DNA of 64,000 bases from the NCBI RefSeq assembly GCF_002741055.1, contig NZ_CP016809.1, positions 620,001 through 684,000 on the forward strand, given 5' to 3'. The DNA is from Paenibacillus ihbetae. Its GTDB lineage: Bacteria; Bacillota; Bacilli; Paenibacillales; Paenibacillaceae. Below the pieces are notes generated by a model. That model was not told where the DNA came from and did no database searches. It worked only from the letters and a program-made list of their open reading frames with translations. This document shows, one piece after another, positions 46,977 to 55,781 of this stretch (positions are counted from its first letter, which is position 1; each line of letters starts with the position of its first letter). Made by a program: the position numbers and the translations under genes.

Positions 46977-47127
46977 TTCAGCAAATCTGCACTACATCCG
47001 AATGTTGCACCGTTCTGCGAGCATATTCGCCACTGCAACCGACTGATGCACTGTCTTCAGCAAATTTGCCACTCCAACCGACCTGTCTGCAGCAAATTTG
47101 CCGCTACATCCGACTGTTGCACCGTTA
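46977..47127. repeat. Four degenerate tandem repeats of 32-40 bases
   Basis: The units start near 46977, 47016, 47056 and 47088. Shared blocks are CAGCAAATTTGCC, AACCGAC or ATCCGA, and TTGCACCGTT. The third unit lacks about 8 bases. The copies are too diverged and have no unique spacers, so this is not a CRISPR array. Confidence 0.75.
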
Positions 47128-47148
47128 TTCACACAACCCTGCCGGCCC

Positions 47149-48267
47149 TTAGCCTCCGACGTATTTATTGTAAAGCGATCGCGCTGCGGCCAGATCGGAT
47201 GTACCGTGAACTAATGTTCGTCCGTCTTCGAAGATGACCAAGCGATGCCCGTTAACCCGATACATGACCATATAAGGAGTCGCTGTTGCTTTGCCTTCCC
47301 GAAGGCTGTTCAGCTGCTCCGCCAGCTGTTGCAGGGCAATCCGCTTCGGCCTGGCCGGACGGATTTGAACGGTATCTCTCCCGCACAACACTTCGCTTTT
47401 TTCGACATTGGCTGCCGACAAATACGGATACACCGGATGCTCGCCGCATGTGGGACAGTCCATTCTCCTTGCCCGTTCCACACCGAATTCCACGCGCTCG
47501 TTGCGCCAAATGTCAAACGAGAGCATCTTCTTTCGGAGGACGTGACGCTGCCCGGCCAGCAGCTTCATCGCCTCCATCGTCTGATGTGCAGCTACCATCT
47601 GGACCGCTTGTGGAAGAATGCCATGAACATCGCACGTATCGCCGCCCATCGGAATCGTTCCGAGCAGGCAGTTCAAGCAAGGGGTCTCCCCCGGCAAAAA
47701 CGTAAAGCTCATACCGGAGCTTCCAACACATCCGCCATAAATCCATGGGATTCCGCGTTGATAAGCGACGTCATTCATGATCAGCCGCGTTTCAAAGTTA
47801 TCGGTAGCATCCATAATGAGATGAACACCTTGAGATAGCTCCGCTAATTCCTGGGCCCGAACATCGGTTACCCTCCCGATCACCTCGACACCCGAGTTGA
47901 TCTGCGATAGGCGCCTTTGTGCCGCGATAGCTTTAGGCAGACGTTCATCGGCATCCTGCTCCGTAAACAGCTGCTGACGCTGCAGATTGCTCCATTCCAC
48001 GTAATCGCGATCCGCAATCGTTAGGCGTCCCACACCCGCGCGAACGAGCGTTTCCGACACGGCGCTGCCAAGGGCGCCTGCTCCTACAACCAGAACATGG
48101 CTGTCCAGCAGCCGTTGCTGCCCCTCGCTGCCGAAAGGAGCAAACCGTTCTTGCCTTGAATATCGCTGGCTGTGCTCCGAACCCGGAGTCTCCCTTTCCT
48201 TATCGCTCCCCATCCCGATATCCATGCTGCCATGAGATGTTGCGTTGTTCTCTTCCATACCGTTCAA
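47149..48267 (-). CDS. ThiF/MoeB-type adenylyltransferase
   Basis: A 372-residue E1-like enzyme that adenylates the C-terminal Gly of a ThiS- or MoaD-like sulfur carrier. Rossmann GAGALGSAVSETLVRAGVG (about 61-79), Arg/Lys and Asp residues in DRDYVEWSNLQRQ and DATDNFETR, Zn-type pairs CLNC and CPTC, and a conserved Cys in DTCDVHG. An extra C-terminal 80 residues (PYMVMYRVNGHRLVIFEDGRT) replace the rhodanese domain of some relatives. TTG 48267 has GGAGG 7 bases before it. Thiamine and Moco roles cannot be told apart. Confidence 0.9.
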   Translation of the reverse strand: MNGMEENNATSHGSMDIGMGSDKERETPGSEHSQRYSRQERFAPFGSEGQQRLLDSHVLVVGAGALGSAVSETLVRAGVGRLTIADRDYVEWSNLQRQQLFTEQDADERLPKAIAAQRRLSQINSGVEVIGRVTDVRAQELAELSQGVHLIMDATDNFETRLIMNDVAYQRGIPWIYGGCVGSSGMSFTFLPGETPCLNCLLGTIPMGGDTCDVHGILPQAVQMVAAHQTMEAMKLLAGQRHVLRKKMLSFDIWRNERVEFGVERARRMDCPTCGEHPVYPYLSAANVEKSEVLCGRDTVQIRPARPKRIALQQLAEQLNSLREGKATATPYMVMYRVNGHRLVIFEDGRTLVHGTSDLAAARSLYNKYVGG

Positions 48268-48339
48268 GTCGACCCCTCCTGCAATTTCTCAAGCATCTTC
48301 AATCCTAGCTTCCATTCGGTACTTCCAAAGCTTCATCCT

Positions 48340-49143
48340 TTACTCGAGCGCATGCTCGAGCATACGGCGATGACGCAATATCCAGGCTGCGCTTCTCGCT
48401 CTCCAAGCCAGACCCCAAAGCGGCCCGTGGCTATCAGGTGTAACCTTCATTTCAATCGCTTCCTCTGCCGTTTCCGTGACGACGACGGCAACAATCATTT
48501 CGAACAAGGCGGCTCTGCCGCCCGGCCCCAGACCGTAAGCGTCCACGAGCAGCCGAACCTGCCTTGCACGCGCTTCCGGTGAAGGCAGGCCGTTCATCAT
48601 GGCGACGTCATCGTCATGCAGCTGCGGAAACAGCCAGCACACGCGGGCAAGCTCCGCCAGCGGATCGACCGGCCCAGCGTATTCCCAATCGATCAAGGCG
48701 GCAGGCAGGCCGTCCTTCGTCACCATGTTCCACGGTGCTATATCTCCATGGCTGTAGACCAGGTTGGGTCCCCCGAGTCTCCGTAGGAACCATGGCTTCC
48801 ACACAGCATGCGGATCCGGGCTGAACGAAGCGGAAGCATCATGGAGCCTTCGAACCATTCGGCCCACTTCGACGATGGCATCATCGCTCCAGGGTCCAGG
48901 ATGGATGAAATCTCCTTCAATATAGCTTACCGTTTCCTGTCCTTCCTCATTGGTGCCGGCACCTATGACGGTCGGCAGCGATTCAAAGCCCCTAGCCTGC
49001 AAATGCCTTAGCAAGGCATGTATGCCGGGCGTCCACGGACCTGCCGGCCGGTAGACGACGCCGCTGCGGAGGACAACCGACTTCTCTTCGGATAGGATGA
49101 TGTTCTCGCCATCATTTCCATTCTTGTTCGACTCCAAGGTCAT
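48340..49143 (-). CDS. Aminoglycoside phosphotransferase (APH) family protein
   Basis: A 267-residue small-molecule kinase fold. The catalytic loop is YSHGDIAPWNMV (HGDxxxxN) and the metal Asp is in LIDWEYAG. The N-lobe is short (SVVLRSGVVYRPAG, VSYIEGDF). Many members phosphorylate metabolites such as sugars or choline, so resistance should not be assumed. The ribosome site AAGGGGA touches ATG 49143 and sits in a small hairpin; TTG 49137 with better spacing is an alternative start. Confidence 0.85.
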   Translation of the reverse strand: MTLESNKNGNDGENIILSEEKSVVLRSGVVYRPAGPWTPGIHALLRHLQARGFESLPTVIGAGTNEEGQETVSYIEGDFIHPGPWSDDAIVEVGRMVRRLHDASASFSPDPHAVWKPWFLRRLGGPNLVYSHGDIAPWNMVTKDGLPAALIDWEYAGPVDPLAELARVCWLFPQLHDDDVAMMNGLPSPEARARQVRLLVDAYGLGPGGRAALFEMIVAVVVTETAEEAIEMKVTPDSHGPLWGLAWRARSAAWILRHRRMLEHALE

Positions 49144-49160
49144 TCCCCTTTCGGCGGGGA
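49144..49160 (-). promoter_or_regulatory. Small hairpin holding the ribosome site of the APH gene
   Basis: Minus strand: TCCCC-GCCGAAA-GGGGA directly precedes ATG. The 3' arm is the Shine-Dalgarno sequence, so folding would hide it. Confidence 0.4.
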
Positions 49161-49544
49161 CTTCCGCACGGTTGGACAGGGGCTAGTCATGCGGAATCCC
49201 CCATAATGATGACAGCCCCAAACATGGATCCATTTCTTCCATGTACCATCCCCCCGATCTTCGTTAAATTGACTCTAGCATATCACAAACTGCATAATGG
49301 TACGATATCATCAATCACTGCATGCTTAGCGATGAAGATGGAAATGAACACTGCTTACAATACACGAAAACATAAAAAAGGCGGCACTGGGACATCGAGA
49401 CCCATAGCACCGCCTATTTGTATGTTGGGATCCTAGATTGATAATTCATGATCCGCCCCTCAAGCTATACACCCCGCCTGGGGATTTCCCTGTCTAGATC
49501 GGCAATATTACCGCTCCTGCATGCTTAATGCAAAAACAAAATGA
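49161..49544. other. Intergenic region of about 385 bases
   Basis: Contains the ABC-F terminator (49374-49415). The remaining sequence holds no gene that I can support. Confidence 0.5.
49374..49415 (-). terminator. Terminator of the ABC-F gene
   Basis: Minus strand: AGGCGG pairs with CCGCCT, inner TGGG with CCCA, followed by six T. It is about 130 bases past the stop codon. Confidence 0.75.
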
Positions 49545-51098
49545 TTACGCCTGCTGGGTGGACCAGTCTTCCACGTTCCAGATTTTCGTTACCCAATCCT
49601 CGTAAAAGTCCGGCTCGTGGGAAACGAGCAGGATTGTTCCTTTATACTCCTTCAAGGCACGCTTCAGCTCATCCTTTGCGGCAACGTCCAGGTGGTTTGT
49701 CGGTTCGTCAAACAGAATCCAGTTGCTCTCGCGCATCAGCAGCTTGCACAAACGCACCTTTGCCTGCTCGCCGCCGCTGAGCGCCTTTAACGGACGGGTA
49801 ATATGCTCATTCTTAAGGCCGCAGCGGGCAAGATGGGCTCTTACCTCGTGCTGGTTCAAATGCGGAAACTCGTTCCAAACGTCATCGATCGGCGTCAAGT
49901 TGCCTGGGCGCACCTCTTGCTCAAAATAAGCCGGATACAGGAAATCCCCTTGATACGTTTTGCCGCTGAAAGGCTCGATCTTGCCCAAAATCGTTTTCAG
50001 CAAGGTCGATTTACCGACGCCGTTGCAGCCCACGATCGCTATTTTTTCACCACGCTCAATGGTGATGCTCATTTTAGGCAACAGCGGTCGGTCATATCCA
50101 ATCTCAAACTCGATCCCTTCAAATACGGTTTTGCCGCTGGCCCGAGCTTCTTTGAAGTTGAAGACCGGCTTTGCCGCCTCTTCCGGCCGGTCAATCCGCT
50201 CGAGACGCTCAAGCTGCTTCTCCCGGCTCTTGGCCCGTCCTGAAGTGGAATACCGGGCTTTGTTCCGCTGAATGAAATCCTCCTGCTTCTTGATGAACTC
50301 CTGCTGCTTCTCGTACGCATCGATATGCTGGTTCTTGTTAATATCCGCCATCTCGAGAAACTTCTCATAATTGGCGGTATACCGGGTCAGCTTGGCAAAT
50401 TCCAAATGATAGATGACATCCACCACTTGATTCATGAATTCCGTATCGTGTGAGATCAGAATGAAAGCATAAGGATATTGCTTTAAATATTGCGTCAGCC
50501 ACTCAATATGCTCCACATCCAAATAGTTCGTCGGCTCGTCCAGCAGAAGCACATTCGGCTTCTCCAGCAATAGCTTCGCGAGCAGCACCTTAGTCCGCTG
50601 TCCGCCGCTTAGCGTTGCAACGTCACGGTCGAGCCCGATGGCGGACAACCCCAATCCATTGGCCATCTCTTCTACTTTCACATCCAGCAGATAGAAATCT
50701 CCGATCTCCAGCTGCTCCTGAATCTCGCCCATTTGCTCAAGCAGCACTTCCAGCTCCTCGGGAGAGGCTTCGGCCATCTTGTTCGTAACTTCCATCATTT
50801 CCTTCTCCAGCTCCAGCAGAGGAAGAAACGCATCCTTAAGAACGTCGCGCACGGTCTTGCCCGGCGTAAGCTTGGTATGCTGATCCAGATAGCCGTATCG
50901 TACCTTTGGCGTCCACTCTACCTTACCGCTGTCCTTTAACAGCTGTCCGGTTAAAATATTCATCAAGGTCGATTTGCCCACCCCGTTCGCTCCGACCAGG
51001 CCGACATGCTCTCCGGCCAGCAATCGGAAAGACACATTTTTGAACAGCGTCCGGTCTCCGAAGTTATGCGATACGTTCTCTACAGTCAATAAACTCAT
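49545..51098 (-). CDS. ABC-F family ATPase (ribosome-associated type)
   Basis: 517 residues with two ABC domains and no membrane segment. Walker A motifs GANGVGKST (about 37-45) and GCNGVGKST (about 350-358), signatures LSGGQRTKV and LSGGEQAKV, Walker B LLLDEPTNYLD and ILFDEPTNHLD, and the charged inter-domain linker (about 240-310) that reaches the ribosomal P site in this family. It resembles B. subtilis YkpA-type factors. AGGAG is 10-11 bases before ATG 51098. Target protection against antibiotics cannot be concluded. Confidence 0.93.
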   Translation of the reverse strand: MSLLTVENVSHNFGDRTLFKNVSFRLLAGEHVGLVGANGVGKSTLMNILTGQLLKDSGKVEWTPKVRYGYLDQHTKLTPGKTVRDVLKDAFLPLLELEKEMMEVTNKMAEASPEELEVLLEQMGEIQEQLEIGDFYLLDVKVEEMANGLGLSAIGLDRDVATLSGGQRTKVLLAKLLLEKPNVLLLDEPTNYLDVEHIEWLTQYLKQYPYAFILISHDTEFMNQVVDVIYHLEFAKLTRYTANYEKFLEMADINKNQHIDAYEKQQEFIKKQEDFIQRNKARYSTSGRAKSREKQLERLERIDRPEEAAKPVFNFKEARASGKTVFEGIEFEIGYDRPLLPKMSITIERGEKIAIVGCNGVGKSTLLKTILGKIEPFSGKTYQGDFLYPAYFEQEVRPGNLTPIDDVWNEFPHLNQHEVRAHLARCGLKNEHITRPLKALSGGEQAKVRLCKLLMRESNWILFDEPTNHLDVAAKDELKRALKEYKGTILLVSHEPDFYEDWVTKIWNVEDWSTQQA

Positions 51099-51195
51099 GG
51101 CTATAGTAACTCCTGTCTGTATAATATGAAATTCATTCTTGGTAGTTAGTAAAAAAGTACACAGTCAAGAATTTATTGTATCACACCAAGCAGCT

Positions 51196-51220
51196 CCCCT
51201 GAAACTACAACTTTCAGGGG
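51196..51220 (-). terminator. Hairpin at the end of the Tad-like operon
   Basis: CCCCTGAAA pairs perfectly with TTTCAGGGG around a 7-base loop. The stop codon of the last gene is in the stem, and there is no T run after it. Confidence 0.4.
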
Positions 51221-52212
51221 GCCATAACCCCCGGATTACGGCAGCTCCGCTCTCGATAGCCTGCTGCGGCCGCCTCCTTCGGATGGGAAAATGTCTCTTC
51301 CACCCGGAAAGGAAACGAGCAGTCATCCCGGAAATAATATTTCAACCCCCGGTCGTCCACGCCACCGAAATAAACCGGGGACTTCACCAGCCTTCCCCCG
51401 CCAAATGCATAATTGTTATAATAGCGGTCCCCCAGCGGAATCCCTTGAACAAAAGCCAGCATGCCGACATCATCGATCGTATTCACCCATTCCTCCTGCG
51501 AGATGGCGGGGAGCGTAAAGATATAGGTCATGCCGTTGCGCAGAGCTGATTCATTATGACGCTGTATGTAATACGCCAGCCGATCCTGAACGGCGTTCAC
51601 GATCGTTATTCGCCGAATTTGTTCGAACGTCTCTTCACTCTGAAGCAGGGAAACGCCTGCCTGCGCGGCCAACTCATGCCTCCACCCGGCGTACCACCGG
51701 GAAGAGCGCGATTCATAGACGCGAACGAACGAATCCAAAGTAAACTGCACGCTGTTGCCCTCGCCATCCGACCATGCATATGGCACCTTCGGAGTCCATT
51801 GGTGGCGCATCTCTTCTTCACCTGCTTCATTGGTATGGCTCTGCAAAGCATAGATAAAATAACCGTCATAATCCAATACGACAAGCGCGGGGATATACCA
51901 CCATAGAGCAGCTTGTGACGCGAAATCTCCCTCTTCTATGCCCATATTCATGTATAACGTTTGGGCAAACGCCTTCAGCGCCTGATCTTTATCCGCCCGC
52001 ATAAATTTCTTGGAATCATAAGCTGCTTCGAACGACGGGGTTTCATTCAAGTTCAAACTCATGCTGCCGTCCTGCACTGCGGATCGCAGCGCGGCGGTAT
52101 ATTTCATTTCAATATAGCGAATATCCCCCAGGCTATCATAGCGGAAGCCAAGAATGAGAAGAAGCGGAAAGAATATGGCTGTGAACACGATCGCCAGATC
52201 AGTAATCTTCAT
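51214..52212 (-). CDS. Membrane-anchored protein of the Tad-like operon, function unknown
   Basis: A 332-residue protein with one N-terminal membrane helix (about 5-24, LAIVFTAIFFPLLLILGF) and a large outer domain with Trp/Tyr-rich patches (LWWYIPALVVLDYDGYFIYAL). I know no named domain. Its place at the end of a Tad-type operon, after three other single-helix proteins, suggests a minor pseudopilin (TadE/F-like) or assembly factor. ATG 52212 overlaps the preceding gene by 14 bases and follows GAGGG. Confidence 0.75.
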   Translation of the reverse strand: MKITDLAIVFTAIFFPLLLILGFRYDSLGDIRYIEMKYTAALRSAVQDGSMSLNLNETPSFEAAYDSKKFMRADKDQALKAFAQTLYMNMGIEEGDFASQAALWWYIPALVVLDYDGYFIYALQSHTNEAGEEEMRHQWTPKVPYAWSDGEGNSVQFTLDSFVRVYESRSSRWYAGWRHELAAQAGVSLLQSEETFEQIRRITIVNAVQDRLAYYIQRHNESALRNGMTYIFTLPAISQEEWVNTIDDVGMLAFVQGIPLGDRYYNNYAFGGGRLVKSPVYFGGVDDRGLKYYFRDDCSFPFRVEETFSHPKEAAAAGYRERSCRNPGVMAP

Positions 52213-52753
52213 TAAGCACTAGCCCTCCGTAAGGAAAAACGATGGCTGCTTTTCCACTCGAATCCGTCCCGGTTAACGCATCCATAATCAGCATCCCCGG
52301 CGTTCTGTTCAGGCTCTGCACCCGGACTTGAAACAGGTCCCCGGCTGTCAGACGATACACCCGCCGTTCGTCATCCCTTGGCATATCCGACTCCGGAAAC
52401 AGATAGGCTGCGAGATCTTCCTGATAGTAAGCATCATATACAACGACATACCGGTTAAGAAATGTGTCCGGGTCGGCGGGATCCGCATACTCCGGCTGGT
52501 ATTTCTTATGGCGATGCTCCATCTGGACGTCATATTCATTACCTGTCGCTGCAAGCTCCTGCAAAAAATCCTGGTACATGGTCGGCGTGATGTACCCTTT
52601 CGTTCGGACACTATCCACAAATTTGGTTACCGCCTGGTAGACGACGATCCGAGATAGGTCATCTTGCCTTCTGGCCAGCTCCCCTGCAGGGACGATGTAC
52701 AAAAGCAGCAATGCAAGAAAAGCCGCAAACCATTTCGATACCGAATTCGACAC
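52199..52753 (-). CDS. Membrane-anchored protein of the Tad-like operon, function unknown
   Basis: 184 residues: one N-terminal helix (about 8-24, WFAAFLALLLLYIVPAG), a helical part (LSRIVVYQAVTKFVDSVRTKGYIT) and a C-terminal beta-rich part (RLTAGDLFQVRVQSLN). The VDSVRTKGYITPTMYQDFLQ stretch resembles the body of other pilus-linked proteins. GTG 52753 has AGGTAGG 5-7 bases upstream. It is 6 bases past the previous gene, so in the operon. Confidence 0.75.
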   Translation of the reverse strand: MSNSVSKWFAAFLALLLLYIVPAGELARRQDDLSRIVVYQAVTKFVDSVRTKGYITPTMYQDFLQELAATGNEYDVQMEHRHKKYQPEYADPADPDTFLNRYVVVYDAYYQEDLAAYLFPESDMPRDDERRVYRLTAGDLFQVRVQSLNRTPGMLIMDALTGTDSSGKAAIVFPYGGLVLNEDY

Positions 52754-52759
52754 TACGTC

Positions 52760-53155
52760 CTACCTCACTTTAACAAACCGAATTAAGTCCACCGCCCCGT
52801 CGCTTTCCCGGTGGTAGTCCGCCGCATAACGGCCATCCGAATCGATGACCGAGAGATCCATCGACTCGAGCTCGGTCCCTGGAGCGAACCGCAATCCGTC
52901 AATAACCGCTTCAAGCTGCCCTGACTGTACCTCGCGAAGCGTAAACAGCACCTCACTGCCCGTAAAATAGGGCTCCATTGATTCAGATACGGCTGGAAAC
53001 GTTGACACCCCGGCATTTTGTTCTTCCGTCATTGCGGCTGCCGCGGTCAATCCGGAGTCAAGTACGGACAGGATCGTCATGGCATACAAGCAGGCGCTCA
53101 AAAAAAGTCCCAGCCCGGCTGCGAGCTCTATCGCGCGGATCGTTTGCTCGCGCAA
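52760..53155 (-). CDS. Single-helix membrane protein of the Tad-like operon, function unknown
   Basis: About 131 residues with one N-terminal helix (IELAAGLGLFLSACLYAMTIL) and a small outer domain with alternating acidic residues (EVLFTLREVQSGQLEAVIDG, SVIDSDGRYAADYH). TTG 53155 is chosen because GGAGG is 9 bases before it; GTG 53164 touches that site and is less likely. Domain unknown. Size and position fit a minor pseudopilin. Confidence 0.7.
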   Translation of the reverse strand: MREQTIRAIELAAGLGLFLSACLYAMTILSVLDSGLTAAAAMTEEQNAGVSTFPAVSESMEPYFTGSEVLFTLREVQSGQLEAVIDGLRFAPGTELESMDLSVIDSDGRYAADYHRESDGAVDLIRFVKVR

Positions 53156-53176
53156 TCCTATCACCCTCCATCCCAG

Positions 53177-53635
53177 CTACTGAATAAATTTGATCCCCCG
53201 GATCACGTTGGAATCATCCTTCACGATACTCGCATGAAACTTCCCGCTTGGATTTACATACTCCGCGCTCTTCTCGTTCATGGTCAAGCTGATATTGCCC
53301 TGCCTCGAATCCGGATTCAGTATCAGCCCGCTGTTATCCAGCACATTCCCGTACCATTGTCCCGCTCTATTCTTGCCCGTAGCGATAAATATGCCGAATT
53401 GATCCTTATCCTTATACTTGCGAAGCGCGTTTGTCACTTGCGAGCCGCTAATCGTCGTGCCGTCATATACGGTGAATGCGGCTTGCGACAGCTCGGTCTG
53501 AATGTCCGAGAAGTTGTTTTGCGCCGTTTTGGTCGCTTCTTGTGCAGAAATAAACAGGATGACTACAATCGTGATCAAGGCAATCGTCAGAAAAATTCCG
53601 GCAGCCACTTTTAAAGCAGATGAAGCATTATTCAT
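53177..53635 (-). CDS. Pilin-like protein of the Tad-like operon
   Basis: 152 residues: short basic start, one long hydrophobic helix (about 10-31, AGIFLTIALITIVVILFISA), amphipathic extension and a small outer domain with DGTTISGSQVTNALRKY. No clear prepilin G-x4-E cleavage motif is visible and no prepilin peptidase is in the window. It is the best candidate for the main fibre subunit because it directly follows the assembly platform gene. GGGGAG lies 7 bases before ATG 53635. Confidence 0.75.
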   Translation of the reverse strand: MNNASSALKVAAGIFLTIALITIVVILFISAQEATKTAQNNFSDIQTELSQAAFTVYDGTTISGSQVTNALRKYKDKDQFGIFIATGKNRAGQWYGNVLDNSGLILNPDSRQGNISLTMNEKSAEYVNPSGKFHASIVKDDSNVIRGIKFIQ

Positions 53636-53708
53636 TTGACGCTCCCCATTTCTTTAAATTTTTTTAAAATTACGGCATTAAAAGATTCTGTCTACAGCCA
53701 CTTCTAAT

Positions 53709-55781
53709 TCAAAGCCGTTGAATCTGTTCGTAATAAATCTCCATCTGGGTGAGGCTCATCCCGATTAATGGAATGACAAGATACATAAAGATCAATGCAT
53801 ACATCGGGGTAAAGCCGATCATCCTTGCCCAGGCAGCCTTGGTGTCGATCATGGCCTCGTATTGCTGCTTGCGCTGCTCAAAACTGAAGATCATCTCACC
53901 CTCGAGATCATCAAACACATCCTTGATCGGGACTTTGTCCATCGCCAGGAGAAGCTTGTCCACCAATCGTTGAAATTCCGGAAGCCATACGTCCTCCTTC
54001 AGCTCCTCCAGCGCCATCTGGGCACCGTGCTCATAATGAAGCAGGCATTTCTGGATCGGGACTTTAAATATGACAGCAAAACGGTTGAGCCATTCGAGGA
54101 TTCCTTCAACCGAGATACGCTCCATTCCGCGAAGAATCGAAATCACCGTCTGGAATTGATATACCTCATGCCGCATCTCCATATTGCGCACCTTACGGTG
54201 AAAATACAGCAGCCACAGCGGCGAATAATAGGCAAGCCAGCCCATGCCCAGCGACAGCAGGAATTCCCACCATTTTAAATACTCGCTGTCATATCGGCTA
54301 AGCTTGGTCATGATGCGCTTCACAGCCATCTCAACCTGCTCGGCGGATAAGCCCGTATGTCCGGATTGGCTGATCATATTCCTTACTTGTTCATGAGTCG
54401 CATCCGGAGACATCCCCATCTTTCTCATCACGTTCCGGTCCTGTTCAGCAGTTTTTTCTGCCTGAGCTCGTTCCCCTTCATTCATCTGACCAAACAGAGA
54501 TGGATTGGCAGGGACCGGAGTATAGAGCAAATGATGCCTTGCCTGTACATGCAGGCCTAATGCCAAACTTATAGATAGGACGAAAACCGTAAAGAACAGC
54601 ACCAATCTTCTTACATAAAGCCATTCGAATTTGATACGTGCATTGCTTTCCTTCAATAGACGCAGCTGGCGGTGAAAGGTGCTTGTCCCTATTCCCGGAG
54701 CCGCCATGCGGACAAGAAATCTGACGATAGGAACTCGATACATCCGCTCCTCCCAGGACTGACGCTCCAATCCGGCCCGATACTCCGTCTCCCGGTGCTG
54801 CTGAAGCTTCTGGAGCAGAATATAGGAAATTACGATGATGACATAAATTGAAATCTTCGTCACAAAGCCGAGCTTGCTCATATAAAATTCATCCATAGAG
54901 GGGAAGCTGCTTCTCGCCCACCTCTCGATCGGCTTGGTAAAAAAAACGGGTGCCAGAGCAATAACATGCAGCCCCTTCATGAGATAGTCGAGCTTATCCC
55001 TCCTCAAAATGTCGAGCTGAATTTCCTTGGTTAATCCGCTCAAGCCTTGCAAATAGATCGAGCCCTGCTTTCTTGCCCGATCCCCGAACTCCATCACAAG
55101 ATGGGATATCCCGGCAAATGCTTTTAGATACCGGTTCGGAGCTATCTCGTAATAACGCTCAAGCGCATCGTCAGGATCCTGGGATACCAGAGCATTGTAG
55201 ATCCGGTTGGCATGCAGGGAAATTTCATGACCGGCGCTCTCAGCCGCTTCGTACAGCGCCTCTTCCACCATGCCGTGCTGCTGATAATGATGGCGGACAA
55301 CGGAAAACAATTCGACGGCTTGTCCCAACAGTTTGCGTTCAAGCCGATGGATAAACACTTCGACCAGCATATTGCTGACGACGACCGCGGCCAGCAAGAC
55401 AATGACGATAAAGCTCCAATCCGGACGGCTCCATACGAGCAGCAGCGCCGTCAAACCGATCGTTCCTGCAATCGCCAAGATCAGCTTCATGGTCTCGTAG
55501 CGGAGCGCTATTTCATCATAAGGATGAATAAGGACGATTCGCTGCCGGATTCGCTTGATGTAAGCGTTGATTAACGGGAGCTTTATTCCATAATGGTAGG
55601 CTAGCTGAGCCCACTGCCGATAGAGCTCCCGCAGGGCTTTGCCCTCTCCTGTGCCGGCATGGAAAGGGTCGATCCGTGACCGCTGTCTGCTCCGGCCGAT
55701 CCAAGCCGATATTCCCAATGTAATGGCGAAGAAGGCCAGCGCAAGCAATAAAACAATCATCAAAATTGGTTTAACGGCCAA
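53709..55781 (-). CDS. Tad platform protein, apparent TadB-TadC fusion (two T2SSF-like domains)
   Basis: 690 residues with membrane helices near 5-25, 100-150, 285-335, 395-420, 520-550 and 660-685. Two T2SSF-like helical units appear: one around EALYEAAESAGHEISLHANR and one around FQTVISILRGMERISVEG to LVDKLLLAMDKVP. In Tad systems TadB and TadC are usually separate genes that pair in the membrane. TTG 55781 has GGGGGGAG 6 bases upstream and overlaps the CpaF stop by 11 bases. Confidence 0.85.
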   Translation of the reverse strand: MAVKPILMIVLLLALAFFAITLGISAWIGRSRQRSRIDPFHAGTGEGKALRELYRQWAQLAYHYGIKLPLINAYIKRIRQRIVLIHPYDEIALRYETMKLILAIAGTIGLTALLLVWSRPDWSFIVIVLLAAVVVSNMLVEVFIHRLERKLLGQAVELFSVVRHHYQQHGMVEEALYEAAESAGHEISLHANRIYNALVSQDPDDALERYYEIAPNRYLKAFAGISHLVMEFGDRARKQGSIYLQGLSGLTKEIQLDILRRDKLDYLMKGLHVIALAPVFFTKPIERWARSSFPSMDEFYMSKLGFVTKISIYVIIVISYILLQKLQQHRETEYRAGLERQSWEERMYRVPIVRFLVRMAAPGIGTSTFHRQLRLLKESNARIKFEWLYVRRLVLFFTVFVLSISLALGLHVQARHHLLYTPVPANPSLFGQMNEGERAQAEKTAEQDRNVMRKMGMSPDATHEQVRNMISQSGHTGLSAEQVEMAVKRIMTKLSRYDSEYLKWWEFLLSLGMGWLAYYSPLWLLYFHRKVRNMEMRHEVYQFQTVISILRGMERISVEGILEWLNRFAVIFKVPIQKCLLHYEHGAQMALEELKEDVWLPEFQRLVDKLLLAMDKVPIKDVFDDLEGEMIFSFEQRKQQYEAMIDTKAAWARMIGFTPMYALIFMYLVIPLIGMSLTQMEIYYEQIQRL

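Larger units (their letters stand above)
46766..47148. other. 383-base intergenic region with terminator and degenerate repeats
   Basis: Holds the ThiF-gene terminator (46888-46928) and four degenerate units of a 32-40 base repeat (46977-47127). No gene is seen. The repeats lie between the ThiF stop and its terminator, so they would be part of that mRNA's 3' end. Confidence 0.6.

Noticed and set aside
46977..47127. Possible CRISPR array
   Set aside because: The units are diverged, of unequal length and have no unique spacers, and no cas gene is in the window.
48340..51098. Antibiotic resistance island (APH-type kinase next to ABC-F)
   Set aside because: Both are broad families with housekeeping members; they are in separate transcripts and there are no mobile-element marks.
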